A stretch of 64,000 nucleotides of DNA, taken from contig VWZP01005658.1 of assembly GCA_013396995.1 (NCBI GenBank), forward strand, positions 2,480,453 through 2,544,452, read 5' to 3'. Within the stretch, counting starts at the first letter, position 1. Every line of letters starts with the position of its first letter. The translations under genes were made by a program, and so were the position numbers. This stretch comes from Dicaeum eximium. Its lineage: Eukaryota > Chordata > Aves > Passeriformes > Dicaeidae. This document shows, one piece after another, positions 38,701-50,244 of this stretch. The notes under the pieces are model-generated. The model was not told the DNA's origin, did no database searches, and was given only the letters and a program-made list of their open reading frames with translations.

Positions 38701-41207
38701 TATTACAAGAGTTTCTTATATTTTGAAAATATCTAAACTGTACTAAAATTAGAAATATGATGACTGTGCCTACCAGTAAGAATCACCAGTGTGTCAGAAG
38801 GAATTCTCTTGTCTGCCTAAGATAATTATAGGAATCACTGTCTGAGAAATGACAACCTTAGAGGGTGCTCAGCACAAACTGAGCTGAACTCTGGCTTCTG
38901 AGTTATTTCCCCTGGAAATTAATACTGTTTTTCAATAAATTTGTTACCCTTTCAATAAATCAGTTACCTTTGCCATGTTATTTTAGACAAGCTTCTGCCA
39001 AGAAAGAAGGGTTTGAGCATGATATGAACTTGTATAGGTATGTCTAGACTAGAATGAAAGTATTTTTTGAGTGCAGAAGAGGTACAATGACCTGACTTGG
39101 TATATGTTCATCCTGGAAATATTTAAGAGGAACCATGAAACTACTTTTATCAGGATTTTCCTCAGTCAGCATTGTGGAAAACAAAGTATGTAGGAAATAT
39201 TTGTGGCATAATTAGTCATATGCATTTTTCTGGGTAAGAGCAGACATGTTTAATAACCTAATAAGTATTGTCCTGTAAGGCTCCACTATCATTTTTCTTA
39301 AATACTTTGAATTCTTGATGTTTATTTTCTGTGAGAATTCTCACAAGTTTTTATTAAAAGGAGAATTTTATCCTAATAATGAAAAGTTGTAAGAAACTCT
39401 GGAAGGGATTTCTCTATGAGAAAATCCTCGTTGTATCTCCAATGCCCTTGTTTGGAGAGGCCCTTGTGTGTGTGAGCTCTCCCAGATGCAGAACAGCTTG
39501 TCAGCCTTCTGCAGCCACTGCTGTCAATTTGAGTCACAGTGATCCCTCCTGCGCGGATTATCCTGAAATAGCACACTAGAAATGAAATCTTGCAATTACC
39601 ACAAACACCCAGGTGTTTGGTGGGGCAGGATGGCCAGAGGAGAGCCCCAGAGAACTGTCCTTGGTTGGTATTTCCACTGTGTGCACACACTTGCAGCAGC
39701 ACAGCTCCTGTGACTTGCTAAATCCACAGAAAAATGCAGGGGGGCCTGGTCCTGCTGCTGTCCTTCTTAAACTAAATGATAAACAGGACAGGAAAAATAG
39801 AGATTGCAGGGAGAAGCTGAAAGAAAGGAGAGAGATCAATCTAAGCCCTTGTTGGCAGACAGCCACACTGCCTTCACCTTGCCAAATTGCCACCTCCAGC
39901 CATAAGGGCCTCCTCTCTTTTCTCTTCTTGCCTCTCCTGCAGTGAGACATTATCTTACCTGTTCTATTAGATAATGAAAGACAATGTGCATTTTCATATT
40001 CTATTTTTCTGGTTATCGTTATTTAGTGTACTAAATGACTTACTATTGCTTTTCCAGATTTGTAAACATTATTCTCACACCTTTTTAAATAGACTTTTAT
40101 TGCTGTAATTATGAACATGTTGTGTTTACACACAAGAATGGTATGGGTTACAGGAAAAAAAATAGCTGTTCTTTTGCAGTGACAGAAAAACAATTTTGTT
40201 CATTTAAACTGAGGTTGGTTTGGTAGGGTGGTAATGACATGAAGCTGGCAATATTAACAGCCTATCTTTACTTCAAATGTTATAGGATGATTATATTGGG
40301 TTGCAGAAGTATTGTATTTGTGCAGAAGCTGATTATTTCAGCCAGAGAGTAATGAAATGTGAAACTGATGATGCCATGTATTCTCTTCAGCCTCTACAAA
40401 TGACTATAGAAATCAAAGCATTAGTCACAGCGAACATATAAAAAAATACATCAATTTTCCAGTGCCAAGAGATTCTATAGTAAAGATTTGTGATCTCCCA
40501 TGTAACAGCAAAGAAAACATGAGAAGTAGATAGGCTGAGGTGCCTAGACTTGAGTACTGGGAAGAGCAGAGTTTAGAAACTCATGAATCATGTACTGGAA
40601 CACTGATGGAACTGGAATCTGATGGGACTTTTCTTTTTGGATTTGTTCTGCAGCTGAGTTGCTCCTTTGGGAGATCTGCGTGCTTTGGCATCAGGGTGAC
40701 TGAAAACTAGAGAGAGTTAAAACACTCTGGGCTCACTTGAGTTGCTTGGAGCCTCTGTGGGAACCTTGCACTAACAGATGAAGAGTCTAAATGAGCTGAA
40801 AATGTCTAGGCTGTTATTAAACAACGCCAAGGGAGAGAGATAAAAATCTCAGACATTGCCACCTACACACTTCTTTCCAATTCTAATAGCTGCTTCAATG
40901 TTCTTCTGTGTTCTCTCCACCGAGTTGTCTGGTCTTTGCTTACTTTTCCTTTTGTGCATTTTATTATCTGATGTACCAGACACTCTCCCAAGTGACACAT
41001 TCCAGCCTCAGTCCCGGGATGTGACAGCCACGCTGTATCTAATCCTGAGCTGCTGTGCTCAGACACTTGACAGCGTTTGAAAACATTGCTTGTGCTCTGA
41101 ACACTCTGTGAGGAGTTTAGTGCAGGTGAAGGTTACTGGACTGATAATTGGAAAATGATAAATTAAATAGGAATACTATTTCTTTTTTGTATTGTGAAAC
41201 AAATTCG

Positions 41208-41222
41208 TTTTTTTTTTTTTTT
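41208..41222. repeat. Poly-T run, 15 bases
   Basis: Fifteen consecutive T about 900 bases on the acceptor side of the exon at 42132-42237. Confidence 0.95.
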
Positions 41223-42131
41223 GCAACAATTATTATAAGCTGAAACTCCAAGGGGTTTCAGACAAAATATTAAGCTCATTTTTTAACTACTGTAAACTCT
41301 TTAAAAGATTTTTTTCTGGAAGATAGAATAAATCCTTGTTCAAGGAACCATGTTTTAAGGAGAAAGTTGGCACTGAATTGAGGCTTACTGTGAAGCACCT
41401 TTAAACATCATGGAGAACTGAATTTGACTTTGCAGTTCTATTACTTTTAAGATTATCTGAGAGGATTATTTGTATTTCTGGCAAAGCTCTGGGAAGCATA
41501 TAATACATGTAGAGTGGAGTAAACTTGAGATCCTGTTAATCATGCATTTAGCATCTGTGTTGTTAGGACAGCACATACTTGTGTGATTTTGGCCCATCAT
41601 TTGTGATCTTTGAGGATTCCTGAGAATAAGAAAGCTATATATAAATTTCATAAGATAATGTTGTCAGCTGAAGTTCTGCCAGCTTCCATAGGCAGAAGCA
41701 GATAAACAGATACTGTGTACTACTTTGTGGTTTTACTCTTGGGAAATAATAGATTGCAAAAAATAAAAAGAACTTATCTTGAATTTTATAGTTGCCCTAT
41801 GTCCTAAGTGCTCATTTAGTATTATTTTTTGAAGATACCTTGTTTAAATGAGAAAACAAATCATAACAAATTAAGATTTCCATTTTACAGAATATACTGC
41901 TTTCTGGGTTAAAGAACATGAACTAAAATTGCATTCTGGATATACAGTTGCTATGATCAACATTGGAATTCTAGTGCTAACAAACCAAGAAAAATTCTAA
42001 AACTACATCTTTGTAACAAAACCTCCAAATGGCATAGCTATACTTGAACAAACTATATCCATGAGAATAGTATCAGTGAATAAAGCTTTAATTGTCTCAC
42101 CAAGTGAAGAATGGAGGTAGGTGTAACTTAC

Positions 42132-42237
42132 TGTGTCAGCACGATAGCCACAGCATCATTTAGGACACTCTCTCCAAACAGGAGTGTGTATAAATCTGTA
42201 TCCACATTCAGCTCATGGAAAATAGCAAGGACTGTCA
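42132..42237 (-). CDS. SLC9A9: SLC9A9 (NHE9) coding exon, probably exon 6: ion-binding Asn-Asp motif
   Basis: This 106-bp exon carries the transport-site motif of the exchanger. The minus strand shows a CCATACAG acceptor, then TG (completing Val from the upstream exon) and 34 codons starting TVLAIFHELNVD and ending in NDAVAIVLT, then CA before a GTAAGT donor. FGESVLNDAV contains the acidic Glu and the Asn-Asp pair. These correspond to Asn243/Asp244 of mammalian NHE9 and to Glu262/Asn266/Asp267 of NHE1, where they are needed for ion exchange. All are intact, so transport should be retained. The split codon made with the next exon is CA+C, His, where I remember Tyr in human. Phase matches the flanking exons on both sides. 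Confidence 0.96.
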
Positions 42238-44859
42238 CTGTATGGAAAGAAAGCAAAGTGAGCAGATATTTTCATATTCCTCTGGCAGTTCAAGAAATAA
42301 AGCAATGTTAGAACACTGGGTTTGAGAAGCCCAGTCCTGTGTGTTGCCTAAGTGGATAACAATGAGTTAAGAAGGATCAGCTGGAAAATACAAGATCCTT
42401 AAATTCATCAAGTCTGTGAGTTTTGCTGCTTCAGCTGAATTAGGAAGAATCTTTCCCTCTCACACAGAGAATCCTACAGAAATGAAAATATCACAGCATG
42501 TTTCACTGTGCATAAAGCCCTGTGATCTTGTGACCACAGAAGAATAAGGGTGGTGAAAAGAGTTGGGTTTTGCTGTGGATTTTGTGTGTGATGAGTAGGG
42601 GTTTACCTGTTTTAAGGAGGCCATAATGACACTTATCCATCTGTTCCCTGTGTTCACTGAGAGCTGCAGCACAACCACCCTGTCCTGTCCCATCCCAGCA
42701 AGGATGTAGCCCAAGGGTGGCCACGAAGCCTCTGACCCAGACCAGGATATTTGACACCTACAACCCATTCTGAGGCTCCTTCAGCATACCAGTGGTTTAA
42801 GTTCCTTCCTTCTCCCTGAGTTAGACTCTGTGTTTGATTTTCAGTTTACCAGTGCAATGGTGAAAATAGAGCGTGGTGAGTTTAAATTGAAGGTGGGCAA
42901 ATAATTTAGACACACATCATCAGGAGTATTTAGACATTTGGTTCATATTCAGGCAATTAAGTCCTGTAGATATTAACTTAGGTCTTTGTTTTTCCCTCTT
43001 CCCTGCAGACAGGGGATCACAGTCCTTCCTGTGGTCTACCTTGCACTTCATAATCTCCAGCTGGAGATTGTCTATGTTCTGTGTATGTATTATTTGAATT
43101 CTTATTATTTTCTCTTTGAATGGAAAAAGCAGAACTTGCTCATTTCAAACAGAATTTAATGTAAACACCCCCAATTGCTTGTCTGGTTAAAAATGACATG
43201 GTAACTCACTGCTTCACTGGTGCTCAGTCTAGTACATAATCATGCAATCGACTCAGTCCTCACAGCCCAGGAATCCCAAAGATTAGGAGTGCCTCTGGGA
43301 TGCCATGTTCACATCTGACATTTTAGAAATAAAAATTATATACTTTTACATTCACATGACTGCTGATAATTCATACAAGAGCATGACCAGCTGATTATGC
43401 TTTCATCTTAATAACATTTCTTGGAACTTTGAAAGCATTGCTGCTAAGATTTTCTAAATGGCACTTAAATATCTATGTAATCTCAAAATCAATTTATAAA
43501 CCCAAAATAGATTCTCAGCTCTCCTGTAAGATTTTATGTTAAAGTGATCTCTGTTGATGTGTTATCTCTGAAGAATTTTGGAAGTGTTATTCTACAGAAG
43601 ACAATTTAGGAGATGTGTGTAGCTGAACATTTGCTGATATAGCTATATTTAAATGAGCTAGTTATATTTAACCATCCTGGTAACCTCACCCATCTACTCC
43701 CACTGCAGTTATAATTTAAACTAGGAAAAGAGTTCTTTCCCTAGAATAGCTCAAAGGTGTAGGCACAAGCTTTATTGACAAAAGATGTTTTATTGCTTCA
43801 CCAACATCTATATTCAGGTTTTTGCCTGATTAGCAATGCTGACTTAATGTGCTAAATGTGGACTCAGTTTAGTCTCCTGCTCTCTAATGTCATTGGGATA
43901 AAAACAGACGTGTTTTCTAAAACTATTTGCCACTTTCAGCTTTTGCTTATTAGCTAATTAGTTTTGGGCTCTCATTAATAGTCCCTGTGATGATGACAGA
44001 AGGAAAAGAAAACAGTAATCAAAGTCCAGGGTACTGCTGGGGTGTGTGTGTAGCAGCCCAAGCCAATTAGACAGGTGCCTACACATTCCTCTCCTTCCTC
44101 CTGCCTCCTAAGTAAACAACTTTTTCTTCTTGCTTTCTCTCCCAACTATACCCCAAAAATATGACTTTAATATTTTCAAACAAAAGCAAAATAATAAAGC
44201 AAGCAACACAGTAATGCATCAATTGCCTCTTCTGGGAGAAACTCCCCAGTTCACCCAGTTCTCAGAAAGTATCTTCCATTTCAAATGTTTTCCCACCTCC
44301 AGGGGAGGTTATTGGATCTTTTCTACCTGTCCCTGACTGAAGGGTCCTGGTCTCTGCTCTGTCCCTCTGTTTGTCTGGCCCAAGGCAGAGCAAACTTCAG
44401 CCCTACCACTGCTGGCAGACATTTATCTGATTTTGTTTTTAAAGAACTGAAATGATGCTGGTTCCACAAAACTCAAGGGAGTCTAACTCGCTCTTCAGTA
44501 TTCATACAATTTATAAATGCAATTATTCCTGAATCATGTCTAACCCAAATCTCCCCTCCTGCTTTTCAAGTCTGCAATTTCCATTCCTAGCCTAATGAGA
44601 GACAAAAATTTGTCATATTTATTCTGATTTTATTTCAGCAGAATTTGTCTATTCAAAGACTCATTTCAGGCATCTCCTCCCTAAAATGACTCACTTCATT
44701 CAATCTCCTCCTTTTAGTAATGTTTTCTTGCCCTCTAATCAGCTCATATCTTTCCTACAATAGTGCCCAAAACCACATCCTAGTAATGTAGTTGACACTT
44801 ACTGTCAAGAAATAGAATGAAAAAATGCTGTAGAACATGTTAATAAATCCTGTTTTTCC

Positions 44860-44876
44860 TTTTTTTTTTTTTTTTT
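44860..44876. repeat. Poly-T run, 17 bases
   Basis: Seventeen T lie about 160 bases to the left of the decayed LINE fragment at 45039-45275. Confidence 0.95.
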
Positions 44877-45038
44877 GCTATGTATTGGTACTTATGATTC
44901 ATTTTCATAGGTTGTAAACTTGAAATTCTTTTCAGGAGTGAATACTCAGTTCTTATCTGCTATCTATGAAGATGCTTTTTTTTAAGTGTAGCATTTATCC
45001 TTGTCTATTTTAAATCATTACAGGAATCATATTGAGTT

Positions 45039-45275
45039 CTAACCATGCCTTTCAAAGTGTTTGTGATCTCCTTTCAGCAGAATATTGTACAGTAAAGAAA
45101 CACCCTTTGTTGCATTAGCCAACTCATTAATGAAAATTATAAACAGTATCTGCACAAGAACAGAGTTCTGCAAGATCCTTAGCACATCCACCCTTTTTAG
45201 AGCTCCAGGAAACATTTTCACCTTGTTTTGACCACCACTGTCTAGGCACCTCCCCATGATCACATTTGCCTTCAT
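45039..45275 (-). mobile_element. Decayed LINE (CR1-like) reverse-transcriptase fragment
   Basis: A 78-codon minus-strand reading frame contains SVLVQILFIIFINEL, close to the SVLGP-LFNIFINDL motif of CR1/L2-type reverse transcriptases just before the catalytic FADD box. The Gly-Pro is lost and no intact catalytic box follows, so the copy is dead. Family assignment to CR1 rather than another LINE clade is uncertain. Confidence 0.5.
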
Positions 45276-46467
45276 TAATTATGAGCATCCCTGGGCACGG
45301 GTCAGAATGGACACATCAAAAGGGAGGTGATACTCTGCTATGGAAGAAAGTTAATTTAAGTTACCTCTGGATAGAATAATGCTCTAGGAAGTCATCACAT
45401 CCACCAAAGTCACATCATGTTTTGTCAAACGGATGACTTCAAAACTCAAGGGAAGTAATTAAAAAATAATCCTATACCACAGTAACATGTCTGGTCTGTG
45501 AGAACTTTGATATCCAAGTAAAGTTTGTAGATGCTGCAGTCAGCTTGGTCCCTGACTTTCTGAAGGCACTGCTGAGGAACAATGAGTAGGGCTTGGTTTT
45601 TGTGTGGTAACTACTCAAAGACTTGTATAATTCATTAGATCCAATATGTATTATAAAAATACCAAACTACTTTTCATTAAAGTACTCAGCATCTCTTGTT
45701 TCAGTGTAAGCAAATGAGGACAGGGGTAAGGACCTGGCTGGAAGGAGAGGTCATTGGGGGAGCACTAACACCTTTTGTGGCAGTAGAAAACTGACAGCAA
45801 CAGAAATAACCAGAGCTGCTGACTCAGGAAGGGTTGTGAACTTCAGTTAAAAATTCAGTGATGGGAAGCAGGAAATAGTGAGGCATCTTAAGATTTTCAC
45901 AGTATTTATGCCAACAGAAGTCTGTTCCACTTCTTCCTTGACTTCATGGGCTGATGTGACATCTGTCCCATGCTAAGCCCAACAGGATTTCAGTTGTACC
46001 CAAGTCATAAGAAGTATCTGTGGAGCTGCTTTGTGAAGGGTGTATTTTGACAAATGTAGAAAAAAATTGGTTTGTTATAGATCCCTGTAAAAAGTATATA
46101 TAACTGAAATATCACCAAAGTACAACAATCCCTATATTAGCTGTATCTGATGCTACTTTGCTGTTACTTTTAAAAGAATAAGGAAACAAAAAATAAATCA
46201 CACCATTATATAAAGTACTGGTATTATTGTACCTCAATCTTCTGACTAGAGCTATTAATATCTTTCATAGCTCATGGGCCTAAATTCTTTTAGGAGTGCA
46301 GTATCAAGTGGGAAGAAAATAAGATTAGAGAAATCTAACTTTTATTTCCTATTGACTTTGTCTAAAAATAAATATTCCAATTTGAATTATAGACTCCTTT
46401 CCCTATTAATAAGTCACAGCACTCACAGATTAGTTCAGTGGTCTATAAGAAGAAAGCAGATATATAT

Positions 46468-46499
46468 TTTAATTAAAAACATTTAATTAAAAACATTTA
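46468..46499. repeat. 14-bp tandem duplication
   Basis: The word tttaattaaaaaca occurs twice in a row, followed by a partial third copy (ttta). Confidence 0.9.
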
Positions 46500-46815
46500 T
46501 AAACCATTTTACATCGAGTGTTTAAAATGCATTACATTGTTGTATTTATACATTATGCTTCTTAATGCAAACCCTTCGATTTTATGAGAAAGAGAAACTG
46601 CTCTTTCTGATAAATATCCAATTTTATCAATAACAAGAGCAGTGCAACCCACAGCTCCAGTTTAGCTGTAACCATAGTAACTTCAAAAAGGGAAGAGCCT
46701 TGTGATTGTCAATGTGACCAAAGGTAAGGGAGTTCATATAGCTCAGAAATAGCTGTGCTACAGCAAACCCTCTGAAGGTAAATCGGTTTTCTATACTTGA
46801 AATGGCAAAAATTGG

Positions 46816-46840
46816 AAAAAAAAAAAAAAAAAAAAAAAAA
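46816..46840. repeat. Poly-A run, 25 bases
   Basis: Twenty-five consecutive A. I see no polyadenylation signal just upstream and no duplication flanking it, so it is not clearly the tail of a retrocopy. Confidence 0.95.
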
Positions 46841-49318
46841 GGAAGGGCAAAAGGGATGTGAAATGTCTTTGGAAGGGAAGGTCATTGCCCAGAATGTGTC
46901 TATGGCAGCCCTGCAGAGTGCCAGAGCTGTGCTGTTTGTGTATTTTGGTGGCTGGGGCAGGGGTCCCATCCTGTGTGAGATGCACAGGGACAAACTGTGC
47001 TGTCACCTTGGAAGGGATCCCACCAAAACACTCCCAGAGTCAGGGTGCAATAGAAACCAAATCCCAGTACTACCACAAGGAAACACTTTCAATAGTGGAA
47101 CAAGGAAATCTCTGCTGTTTTATGCAGATGAAACAACAAGATATGATTTCCTTGGCAATGTGATAAATTATGCCTATTGATCAGAATAAAGAAAAATGTA
47201 AATACTGGTGTCATGTTTTAAATCAAGGATAGTGAAGGGATAAATTGGGAATTTTAAAATTCTATTTCTTAAACTTTAACCTCTCACCTGAAGTCTTAAA
47301 ATGAGAAACTTTCTCTACTGAAAATGATAAATTATTGGAAGGAGATGTTCTCCGTAAGACGAATTATTTGGTCGAGAGTAACCTTGTTTTGTCCCTGAAG
47401 TTTCTACCTGTCCTTTCTAGAGACATGGAAGTTTTTTGAGGCATCACAAAGTATTATTGATATTTAAGGATCACAGTCTACAATGCAAAACACAGTCCCA
47501 AGTATATCCAGTCCTAAATTAATTTATCAATCTTAGTTCAAGTGCTAGTTTTCTATGTAAGAGAACACACAGCATATAAGAGCAGTTCTTCTGAATTATT
47601 TTTATGCCAAAATATCTAGATTAAAAACCTTCAGATAAACTTCAGAACTAAAACCTACAGAGTGCTGTGACATTATTTCCTTCTTCTTAACCTAGAAAAT
47701 TCTTCTTATCCTAGAAAATTTTACCTGGCATACGTCTGATTAGTACCCTGGCAGTAAAAGTCTTTATTAAACATGCAAACACCTTCCAGTCATCTTTACT
47801 ATCACAAATAAGGAGCTCAATCAAACCAACTTCTGTCAAGTCAACAGATCAGTTTTTAGCATCTTTTGAAACTTAATTGCTTTCCACAGCCAAGGGAAAT
47901 TAAATCTCTCTTTGAAATGAGTTCATAATCCTACGCAGTGAAGAATTAAATGAAAAATCATGTAGCAAATCTGACAGGAATTTATTATTTCGTCTTAAGA
48001 CTAATTTATTGTTGATTACACTAACAACATTTTACTAAAGATTTCTTAAAAAACCCCAAAATGAACCTTGGTTATCAGAGATAAAATCTTTATACTGATT
48101 ATTTTATGCCCTAATATGTATCAGTCCTCTAGGGAACCATATACTGATTTTGGAATGCCAGTGAGCTCTTTACATACTTGAGGTTATAATTCACTGGCAA
48201 ATCCTAAACCACAATGAAATATTTTCAGCAGTGTCGACCATTTAATTAATGAAAAACTTAATTCAAAATTCTCTTGAGTCTTTGAGGGGTTGAAATTTAT
48301 GGATTAGTGAATACATGAAACAACTTAGAATATTGTGAATTTATAGCAGAGGTAGCAAGACAACATTAAAAAGCTCCTGGATGTGCACAGACTATATAAG
48401 CAGAGAAGTAATTAGAAACAATATTAATCAATGACAGTTTGTCACACTAAAAATAGTTTTCTCAACTGCAGCTTTAGCTTTTTAAGCCTGTTTAAAACTC
48501 TGGGAAAAGTAATCCTTGTAATTCACAGTGCAAGAGGAGCTTCTGTTTTCTTGATTTTTTTCCCTCTTGATTGTTCCAGATTAATCAGTGGTGATTTAAT
48601 ACTTTTATGATCAAAATCAGTGCATTTGTCTTATACATTACTCATCATAAGTCAACATTTGTGGAACTAAATAGTCTTGGACTGGAAAGTGGGAGGAGAA
48701 ATGAAGGCAGCTGCAAAACCCTATTCATAGCACTATCAAGAACTATACTTGGAAATTGTAAGGATGCTTTTTTTCCATAAGCAGTTTATTTTCCTAGGTT
48801 TTCCTTGTGCTTCCAACTTCTGTGTTTTTCTCTTGCTCTGAGGATAGGCTTCAATCATGTGCTGAATCTTATTAATACAGCTGTGTGGTCGAAGAAGTGG
48901 CAGCATATTGGATGTGTGGATTAATTTGAGAATAGCAATTTGATGCGGCTTTTACAGTAATCCTGCAACAACTGGTTTTGTGGAAATAAATTGTTTTATA
49001 TCGTACTTTTAAGCTGTCAGAATGATAAATCACAAGCCCAGAATCTTTTGTTAAATATTGAGACTTCATTTAAAGACTGGAAAAAATTTGTAGAACAATA
49101 TTGCTTTTTCTCATTTCTTTTAAAAGTCTGGAATTTGAAAGCTTTATTCTAAGTCTCTCAGAGAAGCTTTTCAAGGGTAGTTTTTAAACACTAATGCAGC
49201 ATTTCAGATGCATCACAGAATGTTTTCTGTTCTGCCTCCTTTAACAGCTCAGCTGAAAATTTTGCAAAAATCCATTGCACCCTTGCAGAATTTGTATTTT
49301 GTCTTAGTAGATAATCTC

Positions 49319-49334
49319 AAAAAAAAAAAAAAAA
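49319..49334. repeat. Poly-A run, 16 bases
   Basis: Sixteen consecutive A in intron sequence. Confidence 0.95.
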
Positions 49335-49489
49335 TCTGTTCGCCTTCTCCTTTACTGTGTTCCCACAGTTGCAAATAACAATACTTTTCTTTTGATATCT
49401 GAGTACTCTTATTGACATTTTCAACATAATAAAACCCGGACAAATCTATGAAACTTAGGCTAACTTTGAGATTAGACTGTTTTAATTAG

Positions 49490-49557
49490 AAGGTAGGACT
49501 AGAAGACCTCTAGACATCCCCCCAAATCTACATGATTCTGAGTAATTCTGTGATTCC
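49490..49557 (+). mobile_element. CR1 LINE 3' end, heavily 5'-truncated
   Basis: The sequence aggtaggactagaagacctc, then tctacatgattctgagtaattctgtgattcc, matches the conserved 3' end of avian CR1 elements (GGACTAGATGACCT..., then ATTCTRTG repeats). Only the last ~70 bases are recognisable, as is usual for CR1. Confidence 0.8.
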
Positions 49558-50128
49558 AAAATTGACTGAGTCTGCTTCCCAGACTTTCCATTTACTGTAA
49601 CTTTGGGCTTTAAATCTCACATCTGCAAATTGAAGTCAATTTCTTGGTATCTGGTTTTTTGGAGTTGTATTTATCGTGGACACTTCACTGATATCACATA
49701 AACAGTATTTATATGGCCATGTCTGAATGCTCCATTCCCCATTCTTTAAAGTGGGTTAGGTCCCACGTGGATGTGAGGTTGTGATTATTATCTGTGAGGC
49801 TCCAGCTTACAGCAGTTCTCATATCAGCAAGCAACAGGTGGTGTCCTCAAGATCAGAGAGCATTTTCCCAATCATTTCAGCAACCTCAATTATAAAGTTT
49901 GTGATCTCAGCCTAGGAAAACCAACTACTAAAAAAAACAAACCACAAGGGACCTCTGGAGCTGACTTGGACTTTGATTGACTTATGATTATCAGAATATC
50001 ATATATTTAACAGCTAAGAAAAGAAAAAAAAACCAAACAAGAACAGAGGCTTTTAACATTTCTATGACAGATACAGTTCTTATTTACTCTTCTGACTTTT
50101 GAAAAAGTAATTTATTTGAAATGGTTAC

Positions 50129-50244
50129 CTGGATCTGTGGCAGACATCAGCGATCCAAAAAACAAACAGTCAGTGAAGTGGAATTCCCATTGCTTTAATT
50201 GGCCAATATGTACCATGGCCTTCACAAAGCCATACATTATCAAC
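50129..50244 (-). CDS. SLC9A9: SLC9A9 (NHE9) coding exon, probably exon 5: end of a membrane segment, connecting loop and TDP region
   Basis: This 116-bp exon belongs to the endosomal Na+/H+ exchanger, which moves protons out of the endosome lumen in exchange for Na+ or K+. On the minus strand it follows a TTGACAG acceptor and ends in CCAG before a GTAACC donor. One base completes a split codon, 38 full codons follow from LIMYGFVKAM, and a final G starts the next Val codon. The exon ends in FTDCLFFGSLMSATDP, the start of the conserved SATDPVTVLAIF core helix of the CPA1 exchangers. Compared with human NHE9 as I remember it, about five of 38 residues differ, clustered in the loop (VHIGQLKQWEF here). 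The frame is open and both splice sites are canonical. NHE6 and NHE7 are the alternatives, but the neighbouring exons fit NHE9 better. The exon number is inferred from the human gene. Confidence 0.93.

Larger units (their letters stand above)
19932..42131 (-). other. SLC9A9 intron, 22,200 bp
   Basis: This is a GT-AG intron (GTAAGT donor, CTTTTCAG acceptor on the minus strand). It contains an LTR at 35187-35723, an AT microsatellite at 33973-33990 and a GC-rich patch at about 30800-31100. The rest is AT-rich unique sequence with no exon I can support. ORFs of 100-147 codons occur on both strands but show no domain. Confidence 0.85.
42238..50128 (-). other. SLC9A9 intron, 7,891 bp
   Basis: This is a GT-AG intron (GTAACC donor, CCATACAG acceptor on the minus strand). 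It contains a decayed LINE reverse-transcriptase remnant at 45039-45275, a CR1 3' end at 49490-49557, and homopolymer runs at 44860-44876, 46816-46840 and 49319-49334. I see no exon in it. Confidence 0.85.

Noticed and set aside
46797..47180. 127-codon ORF beginning next to the 25-A run
   Set aside because: Its start codes a Lys run from poly-A; the remainder matches nothing I know and no retrocopy hallmarks are visible.
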